Shown here one piece after another: positions 37,274 to 47,449 of a DNA stretch of 64,000 nt. The DNA lies in assembly GCA_964572045.1 (NCBI GenBank), contig CAZNEI010000009.1:1-64000 (forward strand), in the 5' to 3' direction. Position numbers and translations under genes: made by a program. Below the pieces are notes generated by a model. It was not told where the DNA came from, ran no database searches, and was given only the letters and a program-made list of their open reading frames with translations. Numbering within the stretch: the stretch's first letter is position 1; each line of letters starts with the position of its first letter. Origin of the DNA: CBDCKR01 sp964572045 (GTDB lineage Bacteria > Gemmatimonadota > Gemmatimonadetes > Longimicrobiales > Gaopeijiaceae).

Positions 37274-40200
37274 TCAGCGGGCCAGCAAGGGGCCAACCTC
37301 TTCTTCGACGATCCGGTTCAACCGGTCCCTCTGGACCTCGAGGCGTTCCGAGAGGTCCTCGAATAGCGCGTACATCTGGTCCGTGGGTCTGGCCGGCGAA
37401 TTGGCCAGGGCGCTCGAGAGGGTGCTCAGCTTCTCGGTCAAGCCCGGGGGGCCCCACATCATGGGGTGGGCCTCCGACCCCATCCATATCGTGAGAATGC
37501 CCTCGATATCCCTCAACTGCTCAAGGACTGCGTCGGCCGCGGACCTGGAGTCCTCCGGCAGCTCGGCCCGACGCCCGTCGACCTGGGCTCGGACCTCCCT
37601 CAGTCCCATCGCGAAGTCGACGACGTCCGCATAACGATCCCGGACGTCAACCATGAGTTCGAACTGGGCCCTCAGGTCGGCGTCGCCGGCCCTTATTCTC
37701 GGATCCTTTCGAACCACGAACGGTTGCTCGTGATCCTCTCCGTCCACTGAGAGCCGAACGACGTAACGCCCAGGGGGCGCAACGGGTGGCGAGGGCGGTG
37801 AATGATCGACGCTCACGAAGCCCAGGGCTCCAGCGGGCGAGAGCCGCTCGGTACCCGGATACCGCAGGTTCCAGAGGAAACGGTTCATCCCTGGCTCGGC
37901 CGGAGGCCTGGGACCCTCCTGCGACCCGCTCGAGAACTGGTGGACGGTCTCTCCGCCCTCATCGGTGATGGTGAGCACCAAGTCACCTGCCGGCGCTTGT
38001 GCCAGGTAGTATTCGATCACCGCCCCTGGGGGAGGGTTGCTCGCTTGGTTCGGACCGGCCCGCCCCCTCCCTCCCCGAGATGTACGGAGAGCGGGAACCA
38101 CCTCGAACAAGTGCACCGGGGCCCCGACGACCTCGGGAGTGATGCCACGCAGGGACGAAATGTTGTCCAGGATCCAGAACCCTCGCCCATGGGTTGCCAC
38201 AACCAGATCGTCGTCCTTCACGACCATGTGCATGACCATCACCGGCGGCAGGTTGCGCTGCAGGGACTGCCAGAGGTTCCCGGCATCGAAGGAGACGTAC
38301 GCACCCGTTTCCGTGCCCGCGTACAGCAGACCCGGCCGCACCGGATCCTCCCGGATCACCCACGAGTAGTCATTCTCCCGAATCCCTGTTGTGATCCGCT
38401 GCCAGGTGCTGCCGTAGTCCGTCGTCTTGTAGAGATACGGCGTGCGGTCGCTCGCTCTGTGCCCTTCTCCCGAGACATAGGCGGTCCCCCGCCGGTGGGG
38501 AGAGACTTCAATGGCCGTGATCGTGGTCCATTCCGGCAGATCTGGAGGCGAGACGTCGAGCCAACTGCGGCCGCCATCCCGCGATACTTGGACGACGCTG
38601 TCGTCGGTGCCCACCCAGAGTTCGCCCTCTTGGAGGGGAGACTCGGCGATCGCCCGGATGAGGCTCACATAGAAGAGCGAGGAGGCGTTGGAGCTGATCG
38701 GTCCTCCGGGCAGTTCGCCCATCACCTCCCGGCGGTTCCGGGTGAGGTCGGCGCTGATCCGGTCCCAGGACTTGCCTTCGTCGGTGGACCGGAAGACGTA
38801 CTGGGCGGCGGTGTAGAGGACGCCAGGATCGTGCGGCGAGACGAGCACCGGGAACGAGTAATAGAAGCGATACCTCACGTCCTCGAGGGCCGTCCCGAAC
38901 TCCACCTCCGGCCATACGCTGATGTGCGGAGCCGTTCCGGCTTCCCGGTCGAAACGAACCATCCTGGTCCTGTCATTCGCATACACGACGCTCCCGTCGG
39001 GCTTCACGGCCGTCTGCCCGCCCTCTCCGGCCGGAATGGGTAGGTAGTGCGTCCATCCGATGAACCCGTCGTCGGTTCGACTCGGAATCGCGATGTGCCG
39101 GTTGTCGTTCTGCGCGCCGTAGAGCCAATAGGGCTCCCGGTCGTCCACCGCCAGACTGAGCAGGTCCGCGGTCGGTTGGTTCTCGAGGCTCGACCAGGAC
39201 TCGGCTCCGTTCAGCGTCACCGTGGCTCCTCCATCCCCCCCGGCGATCATTCGGCGCGGGTCGTTCGGAGCGATCCATAGCGCGTGGTGGTCCCAGTTCT
39301 GAGTGGGCACCTCTTCGAACGTGCGACCCGCGTCCGTGGACTTGAACAGGCCGCTGATGACCTGAAGGTAGACAACGTCGGGATCTTGGCTGTCGGCCGT
39401 GATGTGGTTGTAGGAATTCGGGATCTCCATCTTCCCGGGATCCTGGTGCGTCAACTGCCACGTGGACCCGCCGTCATCCGAACGATAGATCCCGCCCTCG
39501 CCCCCGTCGGCTTCGACGAACGCATACACCCGGTCGGAACTCACAGGCGAGATGTCGACGCCGATCTTGCCGATCATCCCGCTCGGCATGCCCGGGTTCC
39601 GAGTGATGTCGGTCCAGGTGTCCCCCCCGTCGGTGGTCCTGAAGAGGCCGGTCGTGGGGCCTCCGCTCTCCTCGTCCCACATCAACGTCACGTGGTGATT
39701 CAGGGATGCGAAGACCACGCTCGGGTTGGCGCGATCGATCGACAGATCCACTCCGCCGGTCGTCTCGCCCCGGTACAGAACCCGCTGCCAGGTCTCGCCC
39801 CCGTCCGTGGTTCGATAGATGCCGCGATCCGGGTTTGGGCCGAACATGTCGCCCATAGCGGCCACATAGACGATATCGGGGTTGGTTGGGTGGATTCGGA
39901 GCCTGGCGATGTGGTGGGTCTCTCTCAGGCCCACGTGGGTCCACGTGTCGCCCCCGTCGGTGGACTTGTAGACCCCGTCCCCTGGCGAGATGAACTGCCG
40001 CTGAAGCCCCTCGCCGGTGCCTGCGAAGATCACGTCGGGATCCGAGAGCGATACGTCCAAGGCACCGACCGCAGGGAACGCGAGGAAGCCGTCGGAGACG
40101 TTCCGCCAATGTCCCCCGGCGTCCGTCGTCTTCCACACTCCGCCGTGGGCGGCGCCGAAGTAATAGACCAGGGGATCGTCAGGCACTCCGGCCACCGCAA

Positions 40201-40408
40201 TCACCCGTCCTCCGCGATACGGCCCGACGAACCGCCACTCGAGGGCTGAAAGAAAGCTCGCATCCACGCTGGGATACTCGGCGAGATCGCCCTCCCCCAC
40301 CCCCGCGTCACTCAAGTCCCCGCGGCATGCGGACAAGAGGACGAGAGAAACAACGGCGGCGAAGGACGTCCTCGAGCCGACTCCGATGGCAAAGCGAACG
40401 GTGTTCAT
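37274..40408 (-). CDS. Large BNR/Asp-box beta-propeller lipoprotein (sortilin/VPS10-like)
   Basis: A protein of about 1044 residues. The N-terminus is a lipoprotein signal: MNTVRFAIGV, hydrophobic core, and lipobox LLSAC. At least ten Asp-box motifs follow, such as KSTDGGDTW, RTTDGGETW, RTTDGGDTW, RSDDGGSTW, RSTDEGKSW, SRDGGRSW and KTTDYGSTW, marking one or two multi-bladed propellers. The C-terminal third has YYLAQAPAGDLVLTITDEGGETV and helical KLSTLSSALANSPARPTDQMYALFEDLSERL, common in this Bacteroidota/Gemmatimonadota family. Function is unknown; such proteins are probably surface-exposed binding or hydrolytic proteins. GGAG lies 6 bases before the chosen ATG. It precedes the broken S9 gene with no gap. 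Confidence 0.85.
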   Translation of the reverse strand: MNTVRFAIGVGSRTSFAAVVSLVLLSACRGDLSDAGVGEGDLAEYPSVDASFLSALEWRFVGPYRGGRVIAVAGVPDDPLVYYFGAAHGGVWKTTDAGGHWRNVSDGFLAFPAVGALDVSLSDPDVIFAGTGEGLQRQFISPGDGVYKSTDGGDTWTHVGLRETHHIARLRIHPTNPDIVYVAAMGDMFGPNPDRGIYRTTDGGETWQRVLYRGETTGGVDLSIDRANPSVVFASLNHHVTLMWDEESGGPTTGLFRTTDGGDTWTDITRNPGMPSGMIGKIGVDISPVSSDRVYAFVEADGGEGGIYRSDDGGSTWQLTHQDPGKMEIPNSYNHITADSQDPDVVYLQVISGLFKSTDAGRTFEEVPTQNWDHHALWIAPNDPRRMIAGGDGGATVTLNGAESWSSLENQPTADLLSLAVDDREPYWLYGAQNDNRHIAIPSRTDDGFIGWTHYLPIPAGEGGQTAVKPDGSVVYANDRTRMVRFDREAGTAPHISVWPEVEFGTALEDVRYRFYYSFPVLVSPHDPGVLYTAAQYVFRSTDEGKSWDRISADLTRNRREVMGELPGGPISSNASSLFYVSLIRAIAESPLQEGELWVGTDDSVVQVSRDGGRSWLDVSPPDLPEWTTITAIEVSPHRRGTAYVSGEGHRASDRTPYLYKTTDYGSTWQRITTGIRENDYSWVIREDPVRPGLLYAGTETGAYVSFDAGNLWQSLQRNLPPVMVMHMVVKDDDLVVATHGRGFWILDNISSLRGITPEVVGAPVHLFEVVPALRTSRGGRGRAGPNQASNPPPGAVIEYYLAQAPAGDLVLTITDEGGETVHQFSSGSQEGPRPPAEPGMNRFLWNLRYPGTERLSPAGALGFVSVDHSPPSPPVAPPGRYVVRLSVDGEDHEQPFVVRKDPRIRAGDADLRAQFELMVDVRDRYADVVDFAMGLREVRAQVDGRRAELPEDSRSAADAVLEQLRDIEGILTIWMGSEAHPMMWGPPGLTEKLSTLSSALANSPARPTDQMYALFEDLSERLEVQRDRLNRIVEEEVGPLLAR

Positions 40409-40957
40409 GGCGATCTCCATCGACGGATCGTGTAGGCACGGCCCTTCGGGCCTCGCCAAGCGGATTCGGATCCCGTGCTCAGCGGCGAAATCAAGCAGAC
40501 TTCACGAAGCGATCCGCGCGGTGACTCGACCGTCTTCGGACCGCTGCGACCACGGTCCGAGACCCGTCGGCGTCCTCCCCTATGCTCCCCCGCTTCCCGT
40601 GCCTCAGGTGATCTGACCGAGCGAGCCCCGGCCCGCCCCTCAAGCTGCTCGGACAGCTCGCCGCAGACGTTGCCGATCCCGTACATCCGATCTCTTCGGT
40701 CCCGCGTCGTGCGACACACGTCTCCGGCCACTGAAGGAGCGGGCCGCGGTGTCGTCGCCTACAAGCCAGGTCCGGAGTGCACACGGCTCGACGCATTGCG
40801 TCGCGCGCGCGTCCGGCCCCAATCGGTAGCTATCCCGTAACGCTCCTGCAAGTGCGGGGCAGAGGCCATCGGCACCGCCGAGTCCATTCGTGGCTCGATT
40901 TGCCGCGTGCGCCCCTCGAGTCGCCATCGGCGTGCCATAGGGCGCCCGCGCACGAAC
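40409..40957. other. intergenic region, no gene seen
   Basis: About 550 bases upstream of the BNR lipoprotein gene and downstream of the SDR gene, both on the minus strand. A GGCCC-TTC-GGGCC hairpin at 40440-40452 lies in the 5' leader of the BNR gene. The overlapping short frames here are Arg-rich and unconvincing. Confidence 0.4.
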
Positions 40958-41716
40958 TCAGTGCCCGGCAGTCGTGCCACCATCGATGGCCAATGCCGTA
41001 CCGGTCACGAAACGTGCCTCGTAGGAAGCCAGATAGAGGACCGCGTGGCTGATCTCGGTTGGCGTTGCGATGCGCTTCAGCGGTGCGTAGTCGATCATCC
41101 TCTGCTCCGCGGCGGCGGGGTCGTCTTTCTTCTCGATATGGTCGCGGCGGATCATGTCCGTATCGACATAGCCGGGGCATACACAGTTGACCCGCACGTC
41201 GGGTGCCACTTCCAGCGCCATGGCACGAGCCATGTTGACGACCCCGCCCTTTGACGCGCAGTAGACGGTAATCCCCGGCACTCCGATCAAACCGGCATCC
41301 GAAGCGATGTTGACGATGTTGCCCCCGGACGCTCGCAACGCGGGCAACGCCGCACGGCAACAGAAGAACGTGCCCTTGAGATTGACGTCGACGTGAGCAT
41401 CCCACATCGCCTCGTCCGAGTCTTCGATCGGCCTGCCGGAACCGACACCCGCATTGTTCACCAGGACGTCCAGGCCGTCGAATGCGTCGATCGCAGTCTC
41501 CACGGCGGACTCGCAGCCCGGAACGGTGCCGATATCTGCGGGTGCCGCGACGAGCTGCTCGGGGCATCCCAATCTCTCGATTGCAGCGCTCACCGATTGC
41601 TCTGTCCTTCCATTGATGGCAACACGTGCGCCCGCGCCGACGAAGGCCTCTGCAATGGCGTAGCCGATCCCTCGACTGCCGCCTGTGACTAGGACCCGCT
41701 TGTCCGTGAAGTCCAT
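40958..41716 (-). CDS. Short-chain dehydrogenase/reductase (SDR), classical type
   Basis: A 252-residue NAD(P)-dependent oxidoreductase. The cofactor loop is VLVTGGSRGIG near residues 8-18, VLVNNAGVG follows, the catalytic Ser lies in NIVNIASDAG, and the catalytic YxxxK is in VYCASKGG, followed by VNCVCPGYVDTDM. The C-terminus SYEARFVTGTALAIDGG is typical of 3-oxoacyl-ACP reductase and sugar/alcohol dehydrogenase relatives. GGAGGGG just before the ATG supports this start; the upstream extension of the frame does not look coding. The substrate is not clear. It is adjacent to an amino acid permease gene on the same strand, with a 391-base gap. Confidence 0.88.
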   Translation of the reverse strand: MDFTDKRVLVTGGSRGIGYAIAEAFVGAGARVAINGRTEQSVSAAIERLGCPEQLVAAPADIGTVPGCESAVETAIDAFDGLDVLVNNAGVGSGRPIEDSDEAMWDAHVDVNLKGTFFCCRAALPALRASGGNIVNIASDAGLIGVPGITVYCASKGGVVNMARAMALEVAPDVRVNCVCPGYVDTDMIRRDHIEKKDDPAAAEQRMIDYAPLKRIATPTEISHAVLYLASYEARFVTGTALAIDGGTTAGH

Positions 41717-42107
41717 GGCGTCCCCTCCGCTTCTATCGAATGTCCGCTTTCCCATGGGGATCCAACCCGCAGGTGTGACCTCATGGCGTTTTGTCCCGCA
41801 ACCGATCCGGCCATGTGGCCGGATTACGAACCAGTCTTCGTGCTCTTGGATGGCCAAAAAACCTTGGAGGCCGCCTCTCCTCGAGGATCCGTTCGCTCTT
41901 GGAGTAGGGTAGGTCTTCACAAGGCTCGCCCTCGCCTCCGGCGATGCCGCCCGAATCGACATTGACGAGTCCCCGGGTGCGATCCCCCTTTGGCTCGTCC
42001 GGGAGCCGGGAGCCGTCGTTGCGGTCGAATCGGGAGGCTCGCATCGTATTTTTCGATGGGCGGCGATTCGGACAGCAGTCGGAACGGGCGTGCTCAGGTG
42101 TGCCCGC
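41717..42107. other. intergenic region, no gene seen
   Basis: It lies between the APC permease (ends 42108) and the SDR start. It should hold the SDR promoter. No supported frame, repeat or RNA gene. Confidence 0.4.
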
Positions 42108-43568
42108 TCAAGAGGCGCCCAGACGCCTACGTCGCAGCTTTCCGTTGGCATACAAGCCCACCCCGACCAACGTCAGCAGTGTCATCGTCCCGAAGACGGT
42201 GATGTAGAAGATCGTCGGGTCTTCGGCGCTCTGATCTGGTATGAGGGCGAAGATCAGAGACGCAGCGGTGACCGTGAAGCCGGCAATGCCGGCGAAATAG
42301 GCGCCATAGGGCGCGAACGGGGCCCTCCAGGTCCCTTCCGGTGCCCGGTGCCGCTGCATCACGAGCAGCGCCGCGAACATGTACAGGTACGGGATGAAGA
42401 AGGTGATGATCTCAAGGCTGACGAAGATGCGATAGATCTGATGTGCGGTGCCCCCCATGCTTCCGAGGATGATCAACCCTGTCGTCGCGAGCCCGAGAGT
42501 GATCAGTGAGATGTAGGGAGTCGCGTACTTCGAGTGCAGAGTCCCGAAGGCGGCCGGGATGTAGCGGTCGAGCCCGGCGACGAACGGTACGCGGGCGCCG
42601 ATCGCCATCCAAGCGCTGACCGTCCCAAACGCCGCGACGCAGAGGCAGAGCGCGACCACCGAGCCCAATACCCCTCCCATCGTGGCACCTACCAGCTTTG
42701 TTCCGGCCACCCGCGCCGTATCGGGCAGCCCGGTGAGACCCGTGATCTCGTCCGCCGGGAGGACTACGAGCATCGTCCAGGAGATCAGGATGAAGACGCA
42801 GAGCACGATCACGCCCGCGATCGCGAGCGCTCGGGGGACGTTGCGCCTGGGATCTTGCACCTCTTCGCTCATCACCGATCCCGCCTCAAGGCCAGCGTAC
42901 GCGTACGCGATCGCCGCGAGCAGGATGACATCGGGAAGTCCGCCGAACGCAGGGGTCACGGTGCTCGCCGAAAACTCGCTTGCCGAACCGTAGTTGACCC
43001 ACGTGAGGAGACCCAACCCCACGACCATCAATCCGGGCACCACGACGTTCAGGTAGCCGCTGGCATTGAAGAGATACTTGGCGATATCGAGACCGAGAAC
43101 GTTGACCACGACGATGAGGGTGACCCCGACCAGCGAGAACGTCATCAGATACGCTGGATTGTCGGCGAGATGCGACCACTGCGGGATGACAAGCGCCCCG
43201 TTGCTGGCCGAGAAGATGAGCGCGGCGGGGAAGTAGACGAGGAGGGTGGCCCAATAGAACCACGCGGTGATGAAACCATGGAAGTCACCGAAGGCACGCT
43301 GCACCCAGATGTAGATGCCGCCCTCTTCGGGGTGTCGGGCCGTGAGCTCGGCCGACGTGAACGCCTGCGGCACGTAAAAGAGGAGGAACCCCAGCACCCA
43401 GAGGACCAGTACGCTCTGACCGTTCTCGGTCGATAGGGCCACCATGCGCATGGAGACCGTGCTGGCGATATAGAAAAGGACCAGGTCGCGAGGCCCGATG
43501 ACCTTCTTGAGCTTGCTCTTCTCGGCACGCGCCTGTTCGGCGATTTGATCGGCCACCCTACTGTCCAT
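42108..43568 (-). CDS. APC superfamily amino acid permease
   Basis: A 486-residue membrane transporter with about 12 hydrophobic segments. The N-terminal KKVIGPRDLVLFYIAS leads into TM1, and TARHPEEGGIYIWVQRAFGDFHGFITAWFYW is the conserved APC TM2-TM3 region with the glycine motif. YAYAGLEAGSVMSEEVQDPRRNVPRAL is the classic TM6 region that binds the substrate. It most resembles glutamate/GABA or general amino acid transporters of the amino acid-polyamine-organocation superfamily. Start is the ATG before DSRVADQ. It could import an amino acid or amine used by the surrounding catabolic genes; that is inference. Confidence 0.88.
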   Translation of the reverse strand: MDSRVADQIAEQARAEKSKLKKVIGPRDLVLFYIASTVSMRMVALSTENGQSVLVLWVLGFLLFYVPQAFTSAELTARHPEEGGIYIWVQRAFGDFHGFITAWFYWATLLVYFPAALIFSASNGALVIPQWSHLADNPAYLMTFSLVGVTLIVVVNVLGLDIAKYLFNASGYLNVVVPGLMVVGLGLLTWVNYGSASEFSASTVTPAFGGLPDVILLAAIAYAYAGLEAGSVMSEEVQDPRRNVPRALAIAGVIVLCVFILISWTMLVVLPADEITGLTGLPDTARVAGTKLVGATMGGVLGSVVALCLCVAAFGTVSAWMAIGARVPFVAGLDRYIPAAFGTLHSKYATPYISLITLGLATTGLIILGSMGGTAHQIYRIFVSLEIITFFIPYLYMFAALLVMQRHRAPEGTWRAPFAPYGAYFAGIAGFTVTAASLIFALIPDQSAEDPTIFYITVFGTMTLLTLVGVGLYANGKLRRRRLGAS

Positions 43569-43851
43569 GCAGCCCACCCTGGGTATGGGCAAAACAAGAG
43601 GCCCTCGTGGGCGGGGGCCATCGCGACACTTCTCCGGAGGTCGCGACAATGTGCGCGGGAGGACTGGCCCGGTCAACAATGAGGCGTCCGACGTCCAAGG
43701 CTCGGGGCTCCGCACGAACGCTTGGCACTCCAGCGGGACAACCGCATGCAGTGGACCGCTGTGTTCCCAGACTCTCGGGCGGGGCGGAACTTCCTCTGCC
43801 TGCGAATAGGAGAGGGTTCCGGGTCGCGACGAAGGGCGCCTCCGCCCGCAC

Positions 43852-45102
43852 TCAGGCGAACAAGCCGAGCGGCGCGAAGGTGCCCTTGAGGATCGACGCC
43901 GTGTCCTCGTGGCCCAGCCACTCGTCGATCATTGTGGCGTACACACGGCGGAAATCCATAGTCATCTTCAGGTTCCCGTCGTCCAGATCCGTGAGGCTCG
44001 GATGGGAACCGTGCATTCCACCTTCCACGCCGGTGCCGAAGACGAACATCGGGGTCGCCGTGCCGTGGTCGGTCCCGAGGCTGGCGTTTTCCTCGACTCG
44101 GCGGCCGAACTCGGTGAACATCATGACGGCGACGTCGTCGGCCCGGCCGATCCGCTTCAGGTCTTCGATGAATCCCCGCACGGCATCGGCGGTATAGGCC
44201 AGCAGCCGTGCGTGGGGATCGGCTTGATGGACATGGGTGTCGAAGGCGTTCCCGGCATAGCTAACGTAGTACAGCCGGGTGGGAAGCTCCGCCGCGATCA
44301 GGGAGGCGACACGGCGAAGTGGCCCCGACAGGCCGCCGATCCCGTAGTCGATCGGGGTCCGGTACGAGGAGGCTGCGCGGCGAACGACCTCGCCTGCGGC
44401 AACCGCATTCTCCGCTGTCGCCGAGAGGAAGTCCAACGTCTTGTTGTCGGTCGCCTTGGCGCGGTCGAGGCGCTCCAGCGCGGCGTGCTCGCCCTCGCTG
44501 CCGTCTCGCTCGAGCGCGTCTGGGTCGCGGAACACGAGCGGGGAGTGATGGCGGCCTCGCACCGCGAGAGACTGCCGGTCCCCCACGTTGACGATAATGT
44601 TGCCCTGGGCATCGTGGTCGTACGCGCCATCGGCCAAGCGCCCGACCCACCCCAGCGGCTCGCCCCCGTTGGGCACCCCGGTGTGCCAGAATCCCATCGA
44701 CGAGAAGTGGGACAGACTCGGATTCTCGTACCCACAGCCGTGAACGACCGCCATGAGGCCGTCCTTGTAGAGCCGCTCGAACCCTACGAGCGCCGGGTGG
44801 AAGCCGAGACCGTCTTCGACCTTGATGACATCCCGCTCCGCAATGCCCAGGTTGGGCCGGACGCGATAGTAGGTTTCGTCGCCGAACGGCACGACCGTGT
44901 TGAGTCCGTCGTTGCCGCCGGACAACTCGACCACTACGAGGATTCGTTCCGGCCGGGCCTCCATGCTCGTGCCCTGCAGAGCCTGCGCGGTGAGTGCCGC
45001 CGACGTCCGGTTCAGAATCACCGGCATGCCGGCCCCGAGGCCGAGACCGTACAAGCCGCGACGGAGGAAGTCACGCCGCGAGCAGCTGCATTTGACGAGC
45101 AT
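43852..45102 (-). CDS. DUF1501 family Tat-exported protein
   Basis: A 416-residue protein of the DUF1501 (sulfatase-like fold) family. The N-terminus has a twin-arginine signal, CSRRDFLRRGLYGLGLGAG, with Arg9-Arg10. VVVELSGGNDGLNTVVPFGDETYYRVRPNLGI begins the domain; YVSYAGNAFDTHVHQADPHARLL and VAVMMFTEFGRRVEENASLGTDHGTATPMFVFG are other family landmarks, with Asp/His likely metal ligands. DUF1501 genes commonly pair with DUF1800 genes, as here: the DUF1800 stop lies 46 bases upstream. The biochemical role of the pair is not known; it is usually exported and may act on the cell surface or on polymers. Confidence 0.9.
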   Translation of the reverse strand: MLVKCSCSRRDFLRRGLYGLGLGAGMPVILNRTSAALTAQALQGTSMEARPERILVVVELSGGNDGLNTVVPFGDETYYRVRPNLGIAERDVIKVEDGLGFHPALVGFERLYKDGLMAVVHGCGYENPSLSHFSSMGFWHTGVPNGGEPLGWVGRLADGAYDHDAQGNIIVNVGDRQSLAVRGRHHSPLVFRDPDALERDGSEGEHAALERLDRAKATDNKTLDFLSATAENAVAAGEVVRRAASSYRTPIDYGIGGLSGPLRRVASLIAAELPTRLYYVSYAGNAFDTHVHQADPHARLLAYTADAVRGFIEDLKRIGRADDVAVMMFTEFGRRVEENASLGTDHGTATPMFVFGTGVEGGMHGSHPSLTDLDDGNLKMTMDFRRVYATMIDEWLGHEDTASILKGTFAPLGLFA

Positions 45103-45148
45103 GGGCTTGCTCCAGTCTTTCCAGAGGTTTCAGGGTGTCCAGACCGTG

Positions 45149-47008
45149 CTACGCCAACTGATACTCCGCCGTGCTTAGCACGAGATACAGCAAGGAACGC
45201 AGAGCAGACTCGGTCTGCGCGTCAGAGCTCTCAATCCGGTCTCCGTCGAGTGCGCTCCGCAAGAAATCGACGAGGGCGTCACGGTCGCTCGCCTCCAGCT
45301 CAACGCGAAGAAACCGCGCGACGAAGTAGTCGACGACGTCACCGGCATCACGGATGTCGGCATCGTCGAGCATGGCGACGAGGTCGAGATCAAGTGTATG
45401 TCTGGGCACCGGCCTGAGTCGGTCAAACGCCATGACGTAGCCCATGTAACCGCCGTACCGGGTATTGAAGTCCTCGTCACGGTCGGCCAGCATGCTCGAC
45501 TCCGCGTCACCCTCCTGAGTGGCGGCCGTGATGCTCATCCCCGCGTCGATCCGGCGCCCGACGCGCGCGTAGACTCCGGGGAGAACCCTGTCGGGCGCGA
45601 CGAACGAATCGGCGTCCGGGAACAGGACGGTACGGAACAGGTTCCCGCGCTCGAGCAGAGACCCGGGCGTGATCCAGCTCCGTCCGCCGGCCCAACCCGC
45701 CACGTTCGGGGGGTTGAAGAGCGCCTGGCCTAGACGAGACGTCATCCGGTTGAAGTCCGGAATCGTCGGCATGCGGTCCAGTCCGAGCTTGCGATAGGTC
45801 GAGACGACCAGCTGCACGGGGCTCTTGATCTGCGTCGCGTAGGACGCGGGACTGTAGAAATCTCGGGAGAGGAAGATGCGCGTCAGCAGCGGCTTCAGCT
45901 CGTAGCCTGCTTCGCGGAACGTCCCGCCGAGAGACATGCGTGTCCGATCACTCAGCTCCTCGCGCACGAAGTACCGGTAGAGCTTGCCGGCGATGAATTG
46001 AGCCGTCGCATCCTGGGCGAGGATGATGTCGATGACGTCGGTCCCGTCGAGCCGTCCCCTGTGGCCCTGAAAGACCTTCACCCCGAAGTCGTGCTTGGCT
46101 TCGTCGAACCTGAAGTCGAGCACGTCATTGGTCCAGCCGGTGAACGCACGCGAGGCCTCGCGGATATCCTGCTCTGTGTAGTTGCCCACCCCCATTGTGA
46201 ACAACTCGAGCAACTCCCGGCCGAAGTTCTCGTTGGGGTGGTCCTTGACGTTCTCCCCGTTGTCCAGATAGACGAGCATCGCCGGGTCCCGCAGGATCCC
46301 CAACAGCAGGTCCCGGAAGTTGCCGGCGGCGTTGGCGCGAAGCATCAGGTGCTGCCGCTCCATCATCCGGGTATCGCGGACCTTGTTGTTTCCTGTCGCG
46401 AAGTGACCGTGCCAGAACAGGGTCAGCTTCTCCTCCAGCGGCCGCCGGCTGCCCACCATCCGATCGCCCCACCACAGCGCGAGCCGTTGAGTCTCGTAAG
46501 CGTTCGCACGCAGACCGTAGAAGAACTGGTTGACGACCGGCTGGAGTCGGCGAGACTCGCCTTCGGGCAGAACCCGAACTCCCATCGCCTCGCCCGTCTC
46601 GCGGGCTATCCGCACCGCCTCGGCCCGACTCTTGGGGAAGGGGTCCATCCCGGATTCCCAGATCGATGAGGCGTCGAAGGCGGGAAGCCGGTCCGGAATC
46701 GACGAGTAGTCCACGAGCCACGCGACCGCCTCGGCCGGACTCATGGCCGCCAGTCGATCGATCTCCTCGGGCGTTCCCCCGAAACCTGCCCTTTCCAGCA
46801 GATGCGCGGCCTTGCCGCGGTCCCAGTGGGCGGGGGTGATGGGCTGGAGGTCGTCCTCCCAGTGGGCCGGTCCGGCCTGCCCGGCCACCGGAACGCCGGA
46901 GCCGCCCAGGGCGAGGGTCACGGTGAAGAGCAGCCAGGTGAGCAGGGCCCGCACGCTTCCCGGGGCCGGGTTCCCGACCGGAGCGACTCGCTGGTTTTTC
47001 GCTGGCAT
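45149..47008 (-). CDS. DUF1800 family exported protein
   Basis: A protein of about 619 residues with the DUF1800 domain. The N-terminal hydrophobic stretch ALLTWLLFTVTLALGGSGVPVAGQA is a signal peptide. HLLERAGFGGTPEEIDRLAAMSPAEAVAWLVDYSS is the characteristic start. FWHGHFATGNNKVRDTRMMERQHLMLRANAAGNFRDLLLGILRDPAML, DHPNENFGRELLELFTMGVGNYTE and FNPPNVAGWAGGRSWITPGSLLERGNL are the invariant blocks. GGAG is 8 bases before the ATG at 47008; a second ATG 8 codons upstream is possible. It precedes the DUF1501 gene in an operon and is divergent from the M81 gene. Confidence 0.9.
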   Translation of the reverse strand: MPAKNQRVAPVGNPAPGSVRALLTWLLFTVTLALGGSGVPVAGQAGPAHWEDDLQPITPAHWDRGKAAHLLERAGFGGTPEEIDRLAAMSPAEAVAWLVDYSSIPDRLPAFDASSIWESGMDPFPKSRAEAVRIARETGEAMGVRVLPEGESRRLQPVVNQFFYGLRANAYETQRLALWWGDRMVGSRRPLEEKLTLFWHGHFATGNNKVRDTRMMERQHLMLRANAAGNFRDLLLGILRDPAMLVYLDNGENVKDHPNENFGRELLELFTMGVGNYTEQDIREASRAFTGWTNDVLDFRFDEAKHDFGVKVFQGHRGRLDGTDVIDIILAQDATAQFIAGKLYRYFVREELSDRTRMSLGGTFREAGYELKPLLTRIFLSRDFYSPASYATQIKSPVQLVVSTYRKLGLDRMPTIPDFNRMTSRLGQALFNPPNVAGWAGGRSWITPGSLLERGNLFRTVLFPDADSFVAPDRVLPGVYARVGRRIDAGMSITAATQEGDAESSMLADRDEDFNTRYGGYMGYVMAFDRLRPVPRHTLDLDLVAMLDDADIRDAGDVVDYFVARFLRVELEASDRDALVDFLRSALDGDRIESSDAQTESALRSLLYLVLSTAEYQLA

Positions 47009-47449
47009 CGCACGTTCTCCGATCCCAATCATTCGTACGACAGGGTCCGGGGTCAAGCCAGGCGACCGACGCGCGCCACGCGGGCAACTCGCCGCAAGCG
47101 ATGTGGGCGGCGGTCCCAAGAACCCGGACACGCCGGATGGCGCGCGAGCCAGATGAAATGCCTCCCGTCCAGTCCGGGCCTCCAAGATACCCCGGACCCC
47201 ACCACCCGAGACCGCAGAGTGGAGTGCGCCCGCGGATCTCTGGCCGAGATGCCCCCGGCCGGTGTACCCTTCATGGGGCCGTGCCCCTGTTCCGGTTGCG
47301 GCCCGAAGCGTCCCATGTGGCACCGCACCTCCGACGCTCTCGGAGCGCTGCGGCACTCCGGCAGAGGTCGACGCGGAACAACGGGCCAGATCGCTATCTT
47401 GGACCTTTGGCATCGGCCTCTTGCCCTGCGACACCCCAGGAACGGTGAG
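47009..47449. other. divergent intergenic region, 441 bases
   Basis: It separates the DUF1800 gene (minus) from the M81 gene (plus) and should hold both promoters. The open frames that cross it are extensions of the two flanking genes without their motifs. No other gene or repeat is seen. Confidence 0.4.
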